Positions 1 to 9,437 are shown, counted from the stretch's first letter. The stretch is DNA of 64,000 bases from Fibrobacter sp. (GCA_017550445.1 JAFZOV010000046.1:35040-99039); one strand, 5' to 3'. Program-made: numbers and translations. Notes: generated by a model from the letters alone, not told the origin.

Positions 1-750
1 GCCACAATCTGGGGAAGCAATTCCAGGATGTACGACAGTGTCACCAACACCGGGCTCACATTCTACGTCAGCACAAGCTATGATTACGGTTCAAGAATCA
101 GCTTCACATACGCAAATTATGCATTTCCTGTTCGTTGTCTAAACGATACATTACAGCCATACGGCTATCAAGGCGAATACGGCGAGTTTACCGACGAGCG
201 AGACGGAAATGTCTACAAGACCGTCGATATCGGGAACCAAACATGGATGGCCGAAAATTTAAGATACAAGTTGTCCGAATCGTGGTCCGACAGGGATCCC
301 CAAATAGGTCAAATATATGACTATTGGTACCAAGCTATCGACACTCTTGAAAAGGTCTGCGCAGTCGGCTACATTTGCGGACTTGCCCCCGACGCTTTCC
401 CAAGACAAGGAATTTGCCCCCAGGGGTGGCACCTTCCCACCAAAGATGAATTCGATACTTTGGTCAACTTTGTCCTAGAAAATTACGACATCAATAAAGA
501 CCTGAGAAGCATCATGGATTGGCCCTATCACCATTACGGGTCCAACATACTGGGTTTCAACGCACATCCCGTCTATCAAAGAACCTTCGGAGATGAAAAG
601 CGCAATAATGTTGTCACCTATTGGAGCGCTTCCGAAAAAAACGATGATGAAGCATGGGCGCTGCGCATCTCTTCAGACACGACAACAATCGTACCTTGGT
701 ATAAAAAAGCCAGTTACAGCACATCCATCCGCTGCTTAATGGATAAATAG
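1..750 (+). CDS. FISUMP-domain protein, 5' end outside window
   Basis: The frame is open from base 1, so the gene starts upstream of the window; the first ATG, at 28, is internal. Two FISUMP units are visible. The first is only a C-terminal end, closing at a PVRCLND motif. The second runs from GEFTDERDG through VYKTVDIGNQTWMAENLRY, GICPQGWHLP and YWSASE to SIRCLMDK. These are the hallmark motifs of the Fibrobacter major paralogous domain (TIGR02145), whose molecular function is unknown; members are usually exported lipoproteins with tandem domains. It is convergent with the minus-strand FISUMP gene at 777-2339, so this is a small paralog cluster. The signal peptide cannot be seen because the start is missing. 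Confidence 0.85.
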   Translation, partial: ATIWGSNSRMYDSVTNTGLTFYVSTSYDYGSRISFTYANYAFPVRCLNDTLQPYGYQGEYGEFTDERDGNVYKTVDIGNQTWMAENLRYKLSESWSDRDPQIGQIYDYWYQAIDTLEKVCAVGYICGLAPDAFPRQGICPQGWHLPTKDEFDTLVNFVLENYDINKDLRSIMDWPYHHYGSNILGFNAHPVYQRTFGDEKRNNVVTYWSASEKNDDEAWALRISSDTTTIVPWYKKASYSTSIRCLMDK

Positions 751-776
751 CGCCGCTCGCAAAGGCACGCTAGCTT

Positions 777-2339
777 TTATTGCGGAATGTCGTAGGGGGA
801 CTTGTAAACATGTTCCCCTTCTTCATCTTTAACACAACGAACAACTTCGAAAGTTTCCATTCTGACGTAAGCATTTTCATTGAACGCCATCGAGGTTTCG
901 TTATACATCGCATTCGACAAATTTAGAGACCCTGCATAAAAATCATCGAAGGTTTCACTTTTCCACATGGCTGTGGTATGGTTAGAATCCTTTTTCGCGA
1001 CACGTCCATCAGTACCCAACCTTGGAACAGTTTGAAATTTCATATTCATACAATCCTTTCCTATGAAGGAATTGTTCGTAAACGTGCTCCAGTTTTGGCC
1101 AACATAGCAAGCATTTACACTGTTTTTGACGCTAGTAATATGACTGGCGTGAGTATAATCATCTACCATTCCATGGATTGCATCGGATAACTCCAAAAAA
1201 TCTCTGTAAGTCGGCAAATGCCAGCCATCCGGACATATCCCCTGAATGGGAGCCTTGATCTTGAGCGGTTTATTGTTCCAATCCTTTTCAGACACATTTG
1301 CAGCCGTGTACCAGTTGTATTGCGGGCCCTGTTTAACAGTATAGGTTCCATACTCCACCGCAGGAACATCCTTGGTATATCTCAGGTTTTCCTGCATCCA
1401 GATATGGTCTCCTATCCCAACCGTTTTGTATTCTTTTCCATCGCGATCATCCACCATTGTTCCCGTATACTGGTCTTCAAGATACCAGTAATATCCGTGA
1501 CACACAAAAGAGGAATACTTCTTTTGCACGACAAAATTCTGATGAAAGTCATCACATTTGATACCACCAAAGAAAGTCAGCACCGTCGAATAGGATTTTT
1601 CAAATGAATAGTATGTCTTATAAGAACCTTTTTGGCATATATAAAAGTTCCGATAGGGATTCAGGGAATCTTTAAGATCATAAAAGTCATGCGTTCCCCA
1701 AGCAGTATCGGCATCCGAAGTACAAGGCTTTCCATATGTGTCATATTCTACTAAAGTCGAAGGAATCCAACCATTTGCCTTACACTGGTAGTAATAAGTT
1801 TTGTCATTATGAGTGAAAACTGTAAAACTGTCAATGACAGTTTCATCGCATTTTTCTTCAACTTGTTTGCAATACCAGTCATCGGCACAAACAAAAATGG
1901 AAGAACTAGACAACTCCTCCAAAGACGACGAAGAACACTCACCCTCTTCAGAATCCGAGGAATCTTCATCTGGATCAGAAGAAGATTTATTCGAAGATGA
2001 CGATTCATCCTTCGAGGAGCGTGACGAGCTGGATTTTCCGCTAGACTCTTCCGAAGAACTGTACGATTCGTTTTCGTCGTCGTCAGAGTCACCTATATGC
2101 GGCTCATCATATTCTTCATAGACTTCCCATTTTTTCAAGTCACAAATATAAGCAGTGTGTTCATCCCTGACATAGACAATATCGCCATTATTTTTTTCGG
2201 TACATTTTTTCAAATCATCATGACTGTCTACGATTTCAGAAACAGCAGAGCTCGGATAATAAACAGTCTTTTCATCGCCACAGGCATTCAGCAAAACAAG
2301 CAAGCCCAAAGAGAGCGCAGACATCAAATACTTTTTCAT
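777..2339 (-). CDS. FISUMP-domain lipoprotein, 520 aa
   Basis: The N-terminus has a basic start, a hydrophobic stretch and a lipobox (LLNAC, Cys20), so this should be an outer-envelope lipoprotein. A Ser/Asp/Glu-rich linker (about residues 90-150) separates the N-terminal part from a Cys-containing middle region with paired Cys residues. A C-terminal FISUMP domain follows (about 295-510), with DDRDGKEYKTV, IWMQENLRY, GICPDGWHLPTYRDF and a final RCVKD. Family role is unknown; surface display or substrate attachment is a guess. The ATG directly follows the stop codon of the upstream paralog (2340-3446), with GGAGG just before it, so the two genes form a translationally close pair. Confidence 0.88.
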   Translation of the reverse strand: MKKYLMSALSLGLLVLLNACGDEKTVYYPSSAVSEIVDSHDDLKKCTEKNNGDIVYVRDEHTAYICDLKKWEVYEEYDEPHIGDSDDDENESYSSSEESSGKSSSSRSSKDESSSSNKSSSDPDEDSSDSEEGECSSSSLEELSSSSIFVCADDWYCKQVEEKCDETVIDSFTVFTHNDKTYYYQCKANGWIPSTLVEYDTYGKPCTSDADTAWGTHDFYDLKDSLNPYRNFYICQKGSYKTYYSFEKSYSTVLTFFGGIKCDDFHQNFVVQKKYSSFVCHGYYWYLEDQYTGTMVDDRDGKEYKTVGIGDHIWMQENLRYTKDVPAVEYGTYTVKQGPQYNWYTAANVSEKDWNNKPLKIKAPIQGICPDGWHLPTYRDFLELSDAIHGMVDDYTHASHITSVKNSVNACYVGQNWSTFTNNSFIGKDCMNMKFQTVPRLGTDGRVAKKDSNHTTAMWKSETFDDFYAGSLNLSNAMYNETSMAFNENAYVRMETFEVVRCVKDEEGEHVYKSPYDIPQ

Positions 2340-3446
2340 TTATTCCTCCCCTACCATGCTCTGTCGGCGTGCAATTTCATCGGGGTCGTCTTTGATACAC
2401 CTCACCGGAATCGCTGTTTTTCGCCCTATCGAGGTCAATCGGAAAACTTTATTATAATACTGGGCGAAATACACCATATTTTGCGACGCCTTGACAAATT
2501 CAGTTTCACTCACAAAATGCAAATAGCCCTTAGGATATCCGGCATAATCATTCGAATAACTAACCTGTCCATTACTATTTAAACTCTGAGAACCGGCTCC
2601 AACAAAGTTAAAACCAAAACTAAGGGCATACAAGGTAGGACCAGCCGCCTCCATTCCGCCAAACAGTTCAATCAGTTTCGCCACGTCGATAGAATCAGGC
2701 AAATGCCAACCAACAGGGCACACGCCACGATAGGGATAGCTAAACAGTTCCGGGCAGCCGCCTTCGCCACTACATTCCTCAGGCTGAATATCCATCATGG
2801 CATACCATGTATAATACCTTCCGAATTCTTCGCATGTCGTTGAATCGAACCTAAAACATTCATCATCAATTCCATCAAGATCAGGAATATCATAATTCAA
2901 ATTTTCGGCAAACCATAGTTGGTCTTCAATCTGAATCGTTCTATACAAATAGCCATCACGTTCATCTACAAATTCACCATAGGAATAATTTTTATTCATA
3001 CTTCGCCAGCTCTTTCTTTCGGAACTAGAGGACTCTTCCGCAGAAGACGAACTGTATTCTACAACCTCTTCTTCGGAACTTGAGCGGGGCTTTACATCAT
3101 TTCTTTCAGAGCTGGAAGATTCGTAATCGTCATCATCCGAGCTTTCAATATCTTCGTCGGAATCAGAAGATTCGTCATCAAAATCGTCGCTGCTGGAAGA
3201 TGACCGGCTTGAAGACGAGCGGATCTCCTCTATTTCGTTCCACGACTTTCCATCCCAGGAATAGAAACAGTCCTCGTTACGGACAAAGATTCGCGTTCCA
3301 CGGGAATAACCAGATGCATCCAGGTCAGACAAATCCTTGTAAGATTCCACCATGACGGGGTCAGCGTCATATTCTATATACGTGGTGTCGTCAGAACACG
3401 ACAGAAACAGCGCCATCAATGCGCCAAGAAACAATACTTTCTTCAT
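2340..3446 (-). CDS. FISUMP-domain lipoprotein, 368 aa
   Basis: The signal peptide ends in a lipobox (ALFLSC, Cys17). After a short N-terminal module with WDGKSWNEIEE there is a long Ser/Asp/Glu linker (about residues 78-148), then a FISUMP domain: GEFVDERDGYLYRTIQI, LWFAENLNYD, GVCPVGWHLPDS and a final PVRCIKDD. It is paralogous to the genes on either side and is first of a two-gene minus-strand unit with 777-2339, whose start abuts its stop. The extended acidic/Ser linker suggests a spacer that lifts the domain off the membrane; this is inference. No enzymatic motif is recognisable. Confidence 0.88.
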   Translation of the reverse strand: MKKVLFLGALMALFLSCSDDTTYIEYDADPVMVESYKDLSDLDASGYSRGTRIFVRNEDCFYSWDGKSWNEIEEIRSSSSRSSSSSDDFDDESSDSDEDIESSDDDDYESSSSERNDVKPRSSSEEEVVEYSSSSAEESSSSERKSWRSMNKNYSYGEFVDERDGYLYRTIQIEDQLWFAENLNYDIPDLDGIDDECFRFDSTTCEEFGRYYTWYAMMDIQPEECSGEGGCPELFSYPYRGVCPVGWHLPDSIDVAKLIELFGGMEAAGPTLYALSFGFNFVGAGSQSLNSNGQVSYSNDYAGYPKGYLHFVSETEFVKASQNMVYFAQYYNKVFRLTSIGRKTAIPVRCIKDDPDEIARRQSMVGEE

Positions 3447-3464
3447 TTGTCCTCCTCAACGTTC

Positions 3465-4238
3465 TTATTCCCCAACCCGCTTAAAGCTCTTGGGAATATT
3501 CAAGCGCCAAGTTCCCGAACTGAATGATTTGTTGCGGGCGATTTTCTTAATGCGAATTTCAAGAAATTTTGCATTGTCCAGCTCAAATTCAATCCTGGAC
3601 GGAGTTTCTACGCCTTCAAATTCCTTGAAGTCGTAATAGCGAATGACTTCGGTCTTGCCGCCGCGACCCAAACGCGAAAGCCAGGAAACATGGTCACCTT
3701 CTTTAACAAAGTGGAAAAGGCGTCCCATTTTTTCACGGGCATAAACGGCACCTTCGACCTTCGTCGAATCTTCGGGCGGAGCAACCTCTTCATAACCTTC
3801 GGGCAACAGACGGCCATCAAAAATGTCTGCAACCTGGTGGATATGCACCATCGGAAGAGCATCAGTATTCAAAAGCCCCACCATGTAGCCCACGCCGTTC
3901 ATGTAAAGTTTTTCTGTCGGGAATGTCATTTGCCATCCCTCTTCTTGCCATAGGAGAGATGCCACGCCAATGCCTAATGGGCCTGTAAGTTCCATACGGT
4001 AGCGCTTGCCCGGCACCGAGAAAAGAACCGCATCAAATTCCTGCGCTTTTACCTCTTGCGTCGCCGTATCCTGCTGGAATATCGTAAGCACAAATTTAGC
4101 GCGCAAACTGTCGCGAGGAGCTTCGACCAAAACAGTGCTATCGGCAGCAACCGGCTCTACCACGGGCTTTTTACCCGCACAACCGAACAGGCCTGCAACA
4201 GCAGCTATCAACAGAATTATTTTCACGCAATTTTTCAA
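3465..4238 (-). CDS. LolB/DUF4292-like lipoprotein, about 257 aa
   Basis: The hydrophobic N-terminus ends in a lipobox (LFGC followed by AGKK). The body resembles the LolB/DUF4292 group of beta-rich lipoprotein-carrier folds: FDAVLFSVPGKRYRMEL, GPLGIGVASLLW and FPTEKLYMNG are typical of proteins that bind lipid or lipoprotein at the outer membrane. The assignment rests on this pattern only. No ATG precedes the signal peptide. The longest frame starts with TTG at 4250, but the GGGAAG motif fits better a TTG at 4238, and a GTG at 4226 is also possible. It follows the TPR lipoprotein gene 4279-6213, and the intervening bases are a low-complexity repeat that also supplies the ribosome binding site. 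Confidence 0.65.
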   Translation of the reverse strand: MKNCVKIILLIAAVAGLFGCAGKKPVVEPVAADSTVLVEAPRDSLRAKFVLTIFQQDTATQEVKAQEFDAVLFSVPGKRYRMELTGPLGIGVASLLWQEEGWQMTFPTEKLYMNGVGYMVGLLNTDALPMVHIHQVADIFDGRLLPEGYEEVAPPEDSTKVEGAVYAREKMGRLFHFVKEGDHVSWLSRLGRGGKTEVIRYYDFKEFEGVETPSRIEFELDNAKFLEIRIKKIARNKSFSSGTWRLNIPKSFKRVGE

Positions 4239-4242
4239 AACA

Positions 4243-4284
4243 CTTCCCAACCACTAATCACTGCCTACTGTCTACTACCTACTT
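4243..4284. repeat. low-complexity GTAG/CAGT-type repeat between two genes
   Basis: On the minus strand this short stretch reads as tandem-like variations of GTAGGTAGTAGACAGTAGG and CAGTGATTAGTGG. It spans the end of the TPR gene and the start of the next lipoprotein gene and includes the only Shine-Dalgarno-like motif there. It looks like one of the short dispersed repeats of this genome, but only one copy was seen in the window. Confidence 0.35.
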
Positions 4285-6213
4285 TTTCTTAAAGTATTTC
4301 TTCACGGCAGGGTGATGCGGCTGCAACTTTTTCAGTTTCTTGTACGCGTCCTTGGCCTCGGCCTTCATACCCAACGCTTCCTGAATTGCCGCCATATGTT
4401 CCCAGTAAACGAAATCTTCATCAAAGTGAGGACTCTTGATCAATTTCATCACCGTGAGGGCTTCGTTATAAAGTCCCTTGCGGTAAAAGCCCCAAGCTCT
4501 CGAATCCAAATAGGCTTCCGAAGGCTGGCCTTCCTTTTCCATCAAAAGGGCCTGGTCCACCAAGGCAATTCCCTTGTCCAGTTCTGCCGGGCTGCGATTC
4601 AAGTCAATCAGCGTATAACCGTAATAATTCAAGACTTCGGCACGGTCAACGGCCGCCTTCTTGTTGCTCAAGATTTTTTCGAACAGAGCGAAAGCTTCTT
4701 CATAGCGTTCCATGCGTTCCAGGTTCATGGCCATCAAAACGCGGACACCCATGTCCATCGTATCCCTTGCGGCCAAATCCTTGTAGAATCCGTCGGCACG
4801 TTCACGCAAGGCAACCGCCTTTTTAATCCTCGCAGAATCCGCAATGTCCTTCTGCCAAATTTCCTGGGCTTCTACGCACAGAATTCGGGCATACACGCTA
4901 CGGAACTGGCGCCTATTGCGTTCAACGTCGCTCTTCATGCGCTGTATAGAGGCAGAATCGGCAATGCCTTCCATGGGGGTCCACTTGTCCCACACCACAA
5001 TCACCGAGTCCAGCATCTTGTAGGCTTTGCCGTATTGTCCCGCCGTGCCGTAAGTCAGGGCAAGGGCGGCCTTGTCGCTACCCAAGGCTACGGAGTCAGC
5101 CTTTTCGGCATAGCGCACGGCATCTTTATTCTTCTTTTCTTTAAAGGCAATCGCCGAAAGGGCGTGGTAAGCATTGGTCGCATAGACCCGCTGGTCCACC
5201 AACTGTTCCGCCGCTATTTTTAAGTGAACCTTTGCACTGTCCAGATCACCGAACATATGCTCATAATGGCCCAAGAAGTTGGCAAGCATAGGCGTGCGCA
5301 CCTGATCGGTGTAATACTTTTTCTTGAGCATGGCATAAGCGGAATCGCGACTCTTCTCGGCAAGGGCGCTCATCAGAAGCACAATCATGGATTCATCTTC
5401 CGGAGTCGATTCCGTAAGGGTATCCACCACTGCATTCACTTCTTTCAAACGCTGCTGGAACACAAGTCCCTGTACCATCTGCAAAAGCATTTTCTTGTCA
5501 CCGGTAGCCTCGTGGCCCTTCGCAAAAAGCTCCACTACCGCCGAATCCCTGCCCTGATCCAAAAGCAGCTTGAGCTGGCGCTGGAAAAGCGTAGGCATGT
5601 AATTTACCTGGGGCAGGAGCAAGTCATAGACTCGAGTCAGTTCCTTGCCGTCTTGAACAGCCTCAAGGAACAGGCTGTAGTCGTACAGCAGCGTCATATC
5701 CTGGTAACGGGAAGTATCCAGAGCTGCATTGAAATACTTACGGGCAGAATCGGCACGACCGTCCTTCACGTACAAGTGGGCAAGCATGCCCAATTGGGAA
5801 GCCGTCGGCCGCCCCTTCAGGGTCTGGGCCCGTTGAGCCTGAATCAAGGCCAGGGAATCCGCGCCCTGGGCCATCATGATTTCGGCAAGTTTAAAGGCCA
5901 GGTATCTGCTATTGGGGTCCGATTCCGCAGCATGCTGCCAGAACACATTGGCCAAGGATCTTTCTCCGCGCAGTTCCATTTCCTGGGCACGAATAAAAGA
6001 TTCATGGGCAGCATCGATATTCTGGGAAAGCGACAAATCTCCAGTCGCATTCTTGATTGAATCCAGTTTTGCGTTCACAGCCATGGCAATCGCGGCAGAG
6101 TCTGCAGCCGTCAAAGCGTCCCCCTTTTTAGAGGACGAGGCACACGCCGAAAGCGAAAGCGACATCGTCACAAGAGTCGCCGCCATTGCAAGTGAGACAA
6201 ACAAAAACTTCAT
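4279..6213 (-). CDS. TPR-repeat lipoprotein, about 644 aa
   Basis: The preferred start is the ATG at 6213, giving MKFLFVSLAMA, because AGGA lies 5 nt before it. A TTG at 6231 would overlap the preceding gene. The signal peptide ends in LSACASSSKKG (lipobox). The rest is alpha-helical with many tetratricopeptide-like repeats, for example ANVFWQHAAESDPNSRYLAF and ADSARKYFNAALDTSRYQD, plus near the C-terminus a tail ending YKKLKKLQPHHPAVKKYFKKK. TPR proteins act as scaffolds for protein complexes; a cell-envelope assembly role is likely but the partner is unknown. It sits 7 nt after the stop of the PASTA gene and before the LolB-like lipoprotein, suggesting an envelope operon. Confidence 0.8.
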   Translation of the reverse strand: MKFLFVSLAMAATLVTMSLSLSACASSSKKGDALTAADSAAIAMAVNAKLDSIKNATGDLSLSQNIDAAHESFIRAQEMELRGERSLANVFWQHAAESDPNSRYLAFKLAEIMMAQGADSLALIQAQRAQTLKGRPTASQLGMLAHLYVKDGRADSARKYFNAALDTSRYQDMTLLYDYSLFLEAVQDGKELTRVYDLLLPQVNYMPTLFQRQLKLLLDQGRDSAVVELFAKGHEATGDKKMLLQMVQGLVFQQRLKEVNAVVDTLTESTPEDESMIVLLMSALAEKSRDSAYAMLKKKYYTDQVRTPMLANFLGHYEHMFGDLDSAKVHLKIAAEQLVDQRVYATNAYHALSAIAFKEKKNKDAVRYAEKADSVALGSDKAALALTYGTAGQYGKAYKMLDSVIVVWDKWTPMEGIADSASIQRMKSDVERNRRQFRSVYARILCVEAQEIWQKDIADSARIKKAVALRERADGFYKDLAARDTMDMGVRVLMAMNLERMERYEEAFALFEKILSNKKAAVDRAEVLNYYGYTLIDLNRSPAELDKGIALVDQALLMEKEGQPSEAYLDSRAWGFYRKGLYNEALTVMKLIKSPHFDEDFVYWEHMAAIQEALGMKAEAKDAYKKLKKLQPHHPAVKKYFKKK

Positions 6214-6220
6214 GAACATC

Positions 6221-6994
6221 CTAGTCCGCAATCACGAAATCAATCTTGGTATCGGGCGGCAAGTAATCACCATGTCTAGGAGTAGTTTCAATCACGGTTC
6301 CGGGCGCACGGCCTTCGCCGTCTTTTTTACGTTTGATCTTTCCGACCCTAAAGCCGAGCTTTTCGATTTTTGCGTATACGTTATCGATCTGTTCGCCGGC
6401 AAAATCAGGAAGCAAAGTGTTACCCATCGTCACGCCGGCAGAAATCACCACCTTCACCGTATCGCCCACGCGAACCTTCTGACCTGCAAAAGGAATAGTG
6501 CGAATCACGACACCGCGGGGAATGCTCTGGTGGGCGCCCTTCACAATCGCACCCTGCACAAGGCCAGCGCGGCTCAAAGAAATCGCCGCCTGTTTCTGGC
6601 TCTTGCCGCGAAGATCGGGGATTTCCACTTCGCGAAGCCCCAAGCTCTTGGTAAGCTTTACCGTACGGCCAAGCTTTGCTGTGCGTCCGGCAGCGGGCAT
6701 CTGCACCAGTACCAGACCTTCCGGAATCTGGGCGTTATAACGGCCTTCGGCAAGCCATTCATACTTAAAGCCCGCTTCGTCCAAGGCCTTTTCGGCGGCT
6801 TCTTGCGTCATGCCTTCCAAATTCGGGACTTCACCCGTAGAGGCAAAATGGCCCGAGAAAATCGGCATCACCAGCTTGTCTACAGCAAAAGCGAGTATAA
6901 TCAAAAGGACGACCCAAATGCCAATCGCCTTTACAACCGGCGCCGCCTTGAGCCACGCTAAAACTTTATTCAAAATAGACTTTAATTTATTCAT
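6221..6994 (-). CDS. membrane-anchored PASTA-domain protein, 257 aa
   Basis: A short cytoplasmic N-terminus is followed by one transmembrane helix (about residues 23-45). Three extracytoplasmic PASTA domains follow, starting near GEVPNLEGMTQEAAEKAL, VEIPDLRGKSQKQAAISL and NTLLPDFAGEQIDNVYAKI. PASTA domains bind peptidoglycan fragments or beta-lactams and are usually fused to a Ser/Thr kinase or a penicillin-binding protein. Here no kinase or transpeptidase domain is present. It therefore could be a peptidoglycan-sensing or cell-wall anchoring protein. It is followed at 7 nt by the TPR lipoprotein gene, likely in one operon. Confidence 0.85.
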   Translation of the reverse strand: MNKLKSILNKVLAWLKAAPVVKAIGIWVVLLIILAFAVDKLVMPIFSGHFASTGEVPNLEGMTQEAAEKALDEAGFKYEWLAEGRYNAQIPEGLVLVQMPAAGRTAKLGRTVKLTKSLGLREVEIPDLRGKSQKQAAISLSRAGLVQGAIVKGAHQSIPRGVVIRTIPFAGQKVRVGDTVKVVISAGVTMGNTLLPDFAGEQIDNVYAKIEKLGFRVGKIKRKKDGEGRAPGTVIETTPRHGDYLPPDTKIDFVIAD

Positions 6995-7000
6995 AAAACT

Positions 7001-7036
7001 CCGAATTCTGAATTCCGAATTCTGAATTCCGAATTT
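7001..7036. repeat. dispersed AATTC-type repeat (family C)
   Basis: Two near-identical halves of CCGAATTCTGAATT lie in tandem between the crp-like gene and the PASTA gene, ending 2 nt before the crp-like stop codon. Related copies occur at 36978-36996, 40529-40557, 45209-45238, 51798-51830 and 51863-51895. Confidence 0.75.
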
Positions 7037-7038
7037 CC

Positions 7039-7749
7039 CTATCCTTTCGTCGCCTTTTCCTGCAGCGCACCTTCGTCAAAAATAACGATATCCTTGCCGG
7101 TCATGGCGATTGCGTTCGCCTTCACCAACAGGGAACAGATACGGCTAACAGTTTCGCGGGTAGTACCCGACATGTCCGCCAACTGCTGCTGGGTCGGGCG
7201 GTTGTGAATCACCGTCACCATCTGGCCGTTGTCGGTATGAATACGCATGCCACGTTCTTCCATCAGGTTCAGGAGCGTGCCAGCAACGCGGCCGCTCACC
7301 GACATGGTAGAAAGCGAACCGATCTGCTTGTTCGCCTTGCGGAGTCGCTTGCTCATTTCAGAAAGGAGCGACATGGCGATTTCCGGAGTCTGGCGAATAA
7401 GCGTCAGGAACGGTTCACGGTGAATAATCATCAGCTGTGCATCGGTTACGGTGCGAACCGAGGCAGACCTCGGTTCCCCGTCGATGAGCGACATTTCGCC
7501 AAAGAAGTCACCGCGTTCCAAGAAACTGAGGATCGTCTCGCGCCCATCGACGCCGGTCATGTAGACCTGCACCGTACCCGAAGCGATCAGGTACAGAGCC
7601 TTCAGCGAACAGTCACCTTCAAGAACCACGGTTTCGTCGCGGTTGAAGTCCTGGACAACAACCAGATTGGCGAGCAAGCCAAGCTGCTCTTCAGTCAGTT
7701 CAGAAAAAAGGTCAACGCCTTTCAAAAGACCACATACATTGCTGTCCAT
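7039..7749 (-). CDS. Crp/Fnr-family transcriptional regulator, 236 aa
   Basis: The N-terminal cyclic-nucleotide-binding fold (about residues 10-125) shows GDFFGEMSLIDGEPRSASV, close to the phosphate-binding cassette of Crp. The C-terminal winged helix-turn-helix (about 150-225) contains PTQQQLADMSGTTRETVSRI, the recognition-helix signature of the family. There is no N-terminal Cys cluster, so an Fnr-type iron-sulfur sensor is unlikely. The ligand (cAMP, c-di-GMP or none) cannot be told from sequence. It lies 26 nt downstream of purA on the same strand, and no target site could be assigned in the window. Confidence 0.92.
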   Translation of the reverse strand: MDSNVCGLLKGVDLFSELTEEQLGLLANLVVVQDFNRDETVVLEGDCSLKALYLIASGTVQVYMTGVDGRETILSFLERGDFFGEMSLIDGEPRSASVRTVTDAQLMIIHREPFLTLIRQTPEIAMSLLSEMSKRLRKANKQIGSLSTMSVSGRVAGTLLNLMEERGMRIHTDNGQMVTVIHNRPTQQQLADMSGTTRETVSRICSLLVKANAIAMTGKDIVIFDEGALQEKATKG

Positions 7750-7775
7750 TTCTTCTTTCTCCTTCAGTTAGATTC

Positions 7776-9059
7776 CTAGTCCAGATCCACGATAATGCTC
7801 TGGTCGCGCTTGGCACCGATAGAAATCATGCCGATCTTCACGCCCACCAGTTCCGCCATGCGGTTCAGGTACTTGCGGGCATTTTCCGGCAATTCTTCCA
7901 GCTTACGGCACTTGGTGGTATCGCACTTCCAGCCCGGCATTTCTTCGTAGACCGGCACGCAGCGGCCGACCTTGGAAAGCTGGTTCGGGAAGTTTTCGAT
8001 CTTTTCGCCATCGCATTCGTAGTGAGTGCAAATCTTGATGGTATCGAAGGTGTCCAGCACGTCCAGCTTGGTGATAGCCAAGTGAGTGAGGCCGTTCACC
8101 ACGGCAGCCTTGCGGACCACCGGAGCGTCGAACCAACCGCAGCGGCGGTTACGACCAGTGGTTGCACCGTATTCGTTACCAATCTTACGGAGCGTATCGC
8201 CCGTTTCGTCCAAAAGTTCAGTCGGGAACGGACCGTTACCCACGCGGGTCGTGTAAGCCTTCACCACGCCAACCACCTGGTCAATGGCCGTGGGGCCAAT
8301 GCCTGCACCGCAGCTAGCATAGCCGGCAACGGTATTGCTGGAGGTCACGAACGGGTAAGTACCCTGGTCCACGTCGAGGATAGTGCCCTGGGCACCTTCG
8401 AACACCAGGCGCTTGCCAGACTTCACGGCGGCATAGAGCATGGCGCTTACGTCGCGCACGAACGGCTTGATCTTCTGGCCGAGTTCGAGGTAGTCCTTGA
8501 TGACCTTTTCCGGGTCGATTTCGGGCACATCGTACATCACCTTAAATTCTTCGTTGTGAACCTTGGCCATGGCTTCGACGCGGGGGCGCAGTTCGCGTTC
8601 GTCCATGAGGTCGCCCACGCGGACACCGATACGGTTCACCTTGTCGCTATAGCAGGGGCCAATGCCACGACCCGTGGTACCGATAGCGGCCTTGCCAGCC
8701 TTCTTTTCCTTGGCCTTGTCGAGGGTAGAATGGTACGGGAGCACCACGTGTGCATTGTCGGCAATGAACAGGCGACCTTCCGGGTTGATACCCTTCGTGT
8801 GGAGGTCTGCAATTTCGTCGAGCGTCTGGATCGGGTCGAGCACGACACCGTTACCAATCACGCAAATTTTGTCTTCGTGCATGATGCCCGAGGGAATCAA
8901 GTGGAACACGAACTTCTTGTCGCCCACTTCTACGGTATGGCCGGCATTTGCACCGCCCTGAAAACGCACAATGTAGTCTGCGTCCAGAGTCAGAAAATCA
9001 ACAACCTTGGCCTTGCCTTCGTCACCCCACTGGGAACCGATTACAACACGATTTGCCAT
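7776..9059 (-). CDS. purA: adenylosuccinate synthetase
   Basis: This 427-residue protein has the usual family length. It catalyses GTP-dependent joining of IMP and aspartate to adenylosuccinate, the first committed step to AMP, in the cytoplasm. Visible motifs include the N-terminal GSQWGDEGKAKVVD loop with the catalytic Asp, GGANAGHTV with the catalytic His, GTTGRGIGP for IMP binding, and EGAQGTILDVDQGTYPFVTSSN. The guanine-binding region near TKLDVLDTFDTIKIC is also present. The glycine normally in GDEGKGK is Ala here, a mild change. It is upstream of the Crp-like gene on the same strand. Confidence 0.97.
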   Translation of the reverse strand: MANRVVIGSQWGDEGKAKVVDFLTLDADYIVRFQGGANAGHTVEVGDKKFVFHLIPSGIMHEDKICVIGNGVVLDPIQTLDEIADLHTKGINPEGRLFIADNAHVVLPYHSTLDKAKEKKAGKAAIGTTGRGIGPCYSDKVNRIGVRVGDLMDERELRPRVEAMAKVHNEEFKVMYDVPEIDPEKVIKDYLELGQKIKPFVRDVSAMLYAAVKSGKRLVFEGAQGTILDVDQGTYPFVTSSNTVAGYASCGAGIGPTAIDQVVGVVKAYTTRVGNGPFPTELLDETGDTLRKIGNEYGATTGRNRRCGWFDAPVVRKAAVVNGLTHLAITKLDVLDTFDTIKICTHYECDGEKIENFPNQLSKVGRCVPVYEEMPGWKCDTTKCRKLEELPENARKYLNRMAELVGVKIGMISIGAKRDQSIIVDLD

Positions 9060-9227
9060 ATATCCTTCGTTTTTTTAAACTAGTTAAACACGAAAATAAG
9101 CTACCCAGAGGATTTCCCTGAGCCCTTTTTCGCCATAAAGATAAAAAAGAGATTCCTAATTGGAAGCCTGGGAGACGTTCAACGCCCGCGAAAACAAGGA
9201 AAAACAAGGATTTTTAAGAAAAAAGCA

Positions 9228-9437
9228 TCATTCTTCATAATCATCGCATTCGGAATTGGCAAGCTCAGAACAATAGATATCCGCCATCCACGATTCCATG
9301 GCGTTTTTCATGCATTCCTCATATATCGAGCTCCTGCATGGTCCCGAAGTAGATGCACTACACGAACATAAAGCAAGCAAAAGGAGACTTGCAACAAGTC
9401 CCCTTTTTAAAGCACGTTTAGAACAAATTAAATTCAC
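9228..9437 (-). CDS. small cysteine-rich lipoprotein, 69 aa
   Basis: The start is taken as the GTG at 9437, which overlaps the last base of the moxR TAG stop and has GGAAG about 6 nt upstream. The N-terminus (KRALKRGLVASLLLLALCSC) is a basic-hydrophobic signal ending in a likely lipobox. The mature part is only about 45 residues with four more Cys and an acidic tail (CDDYEE). The pattern suggests a small disulfide-containing lipoprotein. No family is recognised. The link to moxR may be only transcriptional. Confidence 0.6.
   Translation of the reverse strand: MNLICSKRALKRGLVASLLLLALCSCSASTSGPCRSSIYEECMKNAMESWMADIYCSELANSECDDYEE

Noticed and set aside
1813..2121. 102-codon plus-strand Ser/Glu-rich frame
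   Set aside because: Antisense of the Ser-rich linker of the FISUMP lipoprotein; Ser codons read as Glu/Ser on the other strand.
8022..9083. 353-codon plus-strand frame opposite purA
   Set aside because: Shadow of purA with His/Ala/Val-biased composition and no family motif.
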